Shown one piece after another: positions 61,269 through 64,000 of a stretch of 64,000 nt of DNA. The notes below the pieces were generated by a model. It saw only the letters and a program-made list of their open reading frames with translations, was not told where the DNA came from and ran no database searches. Position 1 is the stretch's first letter; the number at the start of each line of letters is the position of its first letter. The stretch spans positions 2,790,001-2,854,000 of the forward strand of contig NZ_CP094972.1 in assembly GCF_025985425.1 (NCBI RefSeq). Reading direction: 5' to 3'. The position numbers and the translations under genes were made by a program. The stretch comes from Entomomonas sp. E2T0 (GTDB taxonomy: Bacteria > Pseudomonadota > Gammaproteobacteria > Pseudomonadales > Pseudomonadaceae).

Positions 61269-62611
61269 TTAATCTCCAACAACTTACCTTGCCACGCTTC
61301 ATCGCCTAGTGGATAACCATTCCGTGAACTGATTTCATTTCTGTGTAACGCATTAATTGGGAAAAAATTACGAAACATAAAAAAGTCGCTGCGATTTTTC
61401 CAACTACGTTTAAAAATAGAGCGCCAACTATAAAAATCTCTACGAGCACTTACACAACCTGTAGTGACTTGCTCAGGTGTTAATTGGGTAGGATAAAACG
61501 GCACCTCATTATAACGATAATTATCATCTAACCACCAATGTTCATAGCGCAATCTATTTTCTTGTTGTAATCGTTTATAAAGAGGCGTACCTGGAAAAGG
61601 TGTCATATGATTAAAAGCAGCAATGTACATACCCTCTTGCTCAGCAAAAGCAACTGCTTGACTAAAGGATTCTTGAGTATCATGATCATAACCAAATACA
61701 AAAGTCCCATAAACCGCTATACCATATTTTCTTAAATTAGCTAATGCCTGAGAAAAGCCACCTTTCATGGTATTAAAGCGTTTATTCATCAGCTTAAGAT
61801 TATCTTCATTAAGTGACTCAAAACCTATTAACACGCCTTTACAACCAGACTGAGCAAGCTCTTTTAAAAAGCTTTCATCATGGGCGGCATTAATACTCAT
61901 TTGGGTAATCCAACGAATATTTAATTTGGCTAACTCAGGTAACCACACCCTACTTTCATGGATATTACCTGCAAAATTATCATCCACAAAAAAGAAGATC
62001 TTTTTGCTACACTTTTGCTCTGCTAGTTCTTTTAATACTTGGTCAGGATCACGTCTACGATAACTGCGTTGATAAAATGTTTGGATAGCACAAAATTCAC
62101 AAGGGAATCGACAACCTCGACCTGTTTCAACTAAACCAATAGGTAAATAACGCTTACCTTTAAAAAGGCTTCTATCTACTTTTACACCACTAAGATCCGT
62201 TTGAATACCTTGATATAAAGGTTTAAGTGTATGATGTTGTAAATCATCAATTAACTCTAGCCATTTCCCTTCAGCCTCGCCCACCATAATAGCATCAGCA
62301 TAACGGCTAGCCTCTTCTGGTACGAGGGTAACATGAAAACCTCCCATAACTACAGGTACGCCACGCTGTCTATACTCACTGGCTATTTGATAAGCCCGTT
62401 TAGCTGTATAGGTTTCTACAGAAATAACTACAGCATCAGTAGCTTCATCATAGGAAATTTTTTCTAATCGATCATCATAGAAACGTGTTTCCACAGTATC
62501 AGGCGTAAGCCCTTTTAACGCAGCAATTGGTAAAGGCTCCATTTGCCATGAACGCAAATAAGACTCACCTAAACGATGACCAATAGCTGGATGTACAAAA
62601 GTTAACCGCAT
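61265..62611 (-). CDS. B12-binding radical SAM enzyme, paralog 2
   Basis: 448 residues: cobalamin domain (TRFYDDRLEKISYDEATDAV, GGFHVTLVPEEASRYADAI), cluster loop GRGCRFPCEFCAIQTFYQRS, IFFFVDDNFAGNIHESRVWL, GVLIGFESLNEDNLKLMNKR, GTFVFGYDHDTQESFSQAV, and the conserved MTPFPGTPLYKRLQQENRLR segment. It is the closest in pattern to paralog 4. Three-base gap from paralog 1 upstream and 4-base overlap with the GNAT-like gene. The reaction cannot be read from sequence; methylation of a lipid, ring or peptide carbon is the family's range. Confidence 0.85.
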   Translation of the reverse strand: MRLTFVHPAIGHRLGESYLRSWQMEPLPIAALKGLTPDTVETRFYDDRLEKISYDEATDAVVISVETYTAKRAYQIASEYRQRGVPVVMGGFHVTLVPEEASRYADAIMVGEAEGKWLELIDDLQHHTLKPLYQGIQTDLSGVKVDRSLFKGKRYLPIGLVETGRGCRFPCEFCAIQTFYQRSYRRRDPDQVLKELAEQKCSKKIFFFVDDNFAGNIHESRVWLPELAKLNIRWITQMSINAAHDESFLKELAQSGCKGVLIGFESLNEDNLKLMNKRFNTMKGGFSQALANLRKYGIAVYGTFVFGYDHDTQESFSQAVAFAEQEGMYIAAFNHMTPFPGTPLYKRLQQENRLRYEHWWLDDNYRYNEVPFYPTQLTPEQVTTGCVSARRDFYSWRSIFKRSWKNRSDFFMFRNFFPINALHRNEISSRNGYPLGDEAWQGKLLEIK

Positions 62612-62613
62612 AG

Positions 62614-63981
62614 TTATTTACTTTGCAAAATAATTTTAGAAGGATTACGCTCAATAGGCCAATCACAGGTATAAAACTTATGCAGGTTATGTGCGTAAAA
62701 TCTATAACCCAAGTTAGCTGTTAATGCTAAAGATTGGAAATTACGCGCCCCCCATAAGCGTTTAAAAATATTTTTATATTGATATATCTTCTTCCAAGCC
62801 CTTTCATGCCCATCTGATAACTGTTGCACGGTCATTAACTTTGGTTCAAATACAACATGTTGTGCATCATAGAGTGACCAATCTTTCGTTAAAATGCGAT
62901 TTTCTTGCTCTAATCTTTTATAAAGAGGTGTTGCTGGAAAAGGTGTTAATACAGAAAAACGTGGTAAATCAATGCATGCATCTATGGCTAACTCTACGGT
63001 TGCATCAAAGGTATCTAACGTATCATGATCTAATCCAAAGACAAAACAACCTTGAATAGAGATACCTAATTTATGTAATGTACCTATTAATTCTTTATAG
63101 TTAACTGAAGAATTAAATTTCTTGCCTGCATCCCCTAAACTACCAGTAGTAACAGTTTCTAAGCCTAGCAATAATCCTTTACAACCACTCTTAGCCATTA
63201 ACTCCATTAATTCATTATTATGAGCAATTAATACAGTTGATAGACCAAACCATTGGATTTTTAATGGAATAAGTGCGGTAAATAACTCTTTAGCATATTC
63301 AAGATCTGATACTAAATTTAAATCAACAAAAATAAGCTTTCGTTTGCCTGTTTTCGCTACAAATTGGCGGATATCTTCTACTACCCAAGACACTGGATGT
63401 TGATATTGCTTACGCCCCCATGCAGTAGGTGCCACACAAAACTCACAGTCATGACCACAAGAGCGAGTCGCTTCAAATACGGCCTGAGTTAGAAAGTATT
63501 TACTATCAAAACGTTCTCTTTCAGGGAAAGGTAATGTATTGTTACTTAAGTCAAAACATTCACTTTGTTTATAAACAGGTTGTAATTTATCAGCAAAAAA
63601 ATCATAAATGAGTTGCGGCCATGTTTTCTCTGCATAGCCTATACAAATAGCATCCGCATGTTCAGTCGCTTCCTCTGGCATTAAAGTAATATGAGGGCCA
63701 CCTAATAATACTTTAATGCCTTTTGCCCTAAATTGATCTGCCAACTCATAAGCTCTTATTACTGTTCCAGTAATGGCTGTTATACCTATTAAATCCGCTT
63801 GTAAATCAGCAGGTATTTCCATAATACCTTCATCTATCAAGGTAATTTCAATAGGTAACTCTTTGGGTGTTAGTGCGGCTAAGGTTGTTAAAGTCAACGG
63901 TTGGTAACGTAAGGATTTTTTAAAAATCCCACCACTCTTACGATATAACGGCCCTTTTGGAGAAATTAGTACCAATTTCAT
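62614..63981 (-). CDS. B12-binding radical SAM enzyme, paralog 1
   Basis: 455 residues, the most divergent of the four: the opening is MKLVLISPKGPLYRKSGGIF, the cobalamin domain has GGPHITLMPEEATEHADAI, the cluster loop is TRSCGHDCEFCVAPTAWGRK, and later come LIFVDLNLVSDLEYAKELF, GLLLGLETVTTGSLGDAGKK and GCFVFGLDHDTLDTFDATVE. Only 19 bases of upstream sequence are in the window and no strong ribosome site is visible, so it may be translated after an upstream gene not seen here. The operon's first visible gene; its product is unknown. Confidence 0.85.
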   Translation of the reverse strand: MKLVLISPKGPLYRKSGGIFKKSLRYQPLTLTTLAALTPKELPIEITLIDEGIMEIPADLQADLIGITAITGTVIRAYELADQFRAKGIKVLLGGPHITLMPEEATEHADAICIGYAEKTWPQLIYDFFADKLQPVYKQSECFDLSNNTLPFPERERFDSKYFLTQAVFEATRSCGHDCEFCVAPTAWGRKQYQHPVSWVVEDIRQFVAKTGKRKLIFVDLNLVSDLEYAKELFTALIPLKIQWFGLSTVLIAHNNELMELMAKSGCKGLLLGLETVTTGSLGDAGKKFNSSVNYKELIGTLHKLGISIQGCFVFGLDHDTLDTFDATVELAIDACIDLPRFSVLTPFPATPLYKRLEQENRILTKDWSLYDAQHVVFEPKLMTVQQLSDGHERAWKKIYQYKNIFKRLWGARNFQSLALTANLGYRFYAHNLHKFYTCDWPIERNPSKIILQSK

Positions 63982-64000
63982 TTTGCGATCGTTGTTATAT

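Noticed and set aside
57597-63981. Hopanoid C-2 methylase (HpnP) cluster
   Set aside because: Domain layout is similar, but there are four paralogs and no squalene-hopene cyclase or other hopanoid genes in view; the family is too broad for that name.
1-64000. CRISPR arrays, rRNA genes and complete tRNA genes
   Set aside because: No regularly spaced repeats, no rRNA-like stretch and no complete tRNA were seen; only the tRNA-Lys 3' half at 1691-1760.

Overview
The window is AT-rich DNA from a gammaproteobacterium. The Pseudomonas-style hut locus (hutC, hutD, hutU, hutG, hutI), Csu-type archaic pili and type VI secretion (T6SS) spike genes suggest a host- or insect-associated member of Pseudomonadaceae such as Entomomonas. 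That name is an inference from gene content and base composition only; there is no rRNA or marker gene here to settle it.

Positions 1-14250 are an accessory, decaying region. It holds the 3' part of an IS481-family transposase, a GNAT gene, a UmuD/S24-peptidase pseudogene, the 3' half of a tRNA-Lys(CUU) gene (possibly an old attachment site), several frameshifted exported or membrane protein remnants, and a large VgrG-Rhs fusion effector (4915-11100). The effector is followed by a small exported candidate immunity gene, a broken membrane-protein gene and a PAAR protein. Three short exported two-cysteine proteins (two intact, one broken) lie around this locus and appear to be related. Remnants of an HlyD/ABC-2 exporter follow.

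Positions 14290-29902 encode a single four-module NRPS (C-A-T / C-A-T-E / C-A-T / C-A-T-TE, 4961 aa) and its own Sfp-type phosphopantetheinyl transferase. The specificity codes read aliphatic, aliphatic (then epimerised), unassigned, Ser.

Positions 40001-29904 (minus strand) form a compact four-gene operon: a Clp-like AAA+ ATPase, a small radical SAM protein, a 2093-aa zinc-ribbon/pseudokinase/Upf1-like helicase/Vsr-like nuclease fusion, and a coiled-coil protein. I know no characterised system with this composition. It is the strongest candidate for an undescribed nucleic-acid-processing or defence system. A DmeF-type metal efflux gene with a metal-regulator-like dyad is divergent to it.

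Positions 41362-50717 carry histidine utilisation genes without hutH. Inserted directly after hutU are a CaiB-type CoA-transferase and an acyl-CoA dehydrogenase, a pair that could interconvert urocanate and imidazole propionate at the CoA-thioester level. Two near-identical TGTATATACAATTAT sites in front of hutU and hutC look like HutC operators.

Positions 50856-56741 are a csuA/B-A-B-C-D-E pilus operon whose usher gene is split by one extra G. Positions 56923-63981 are an overlapping operon of four paralogous B12-binding radical SAM enzymes, one GNAT-like protein and one membrane protein. Its pathway is unknown and it may continue beyond the window.
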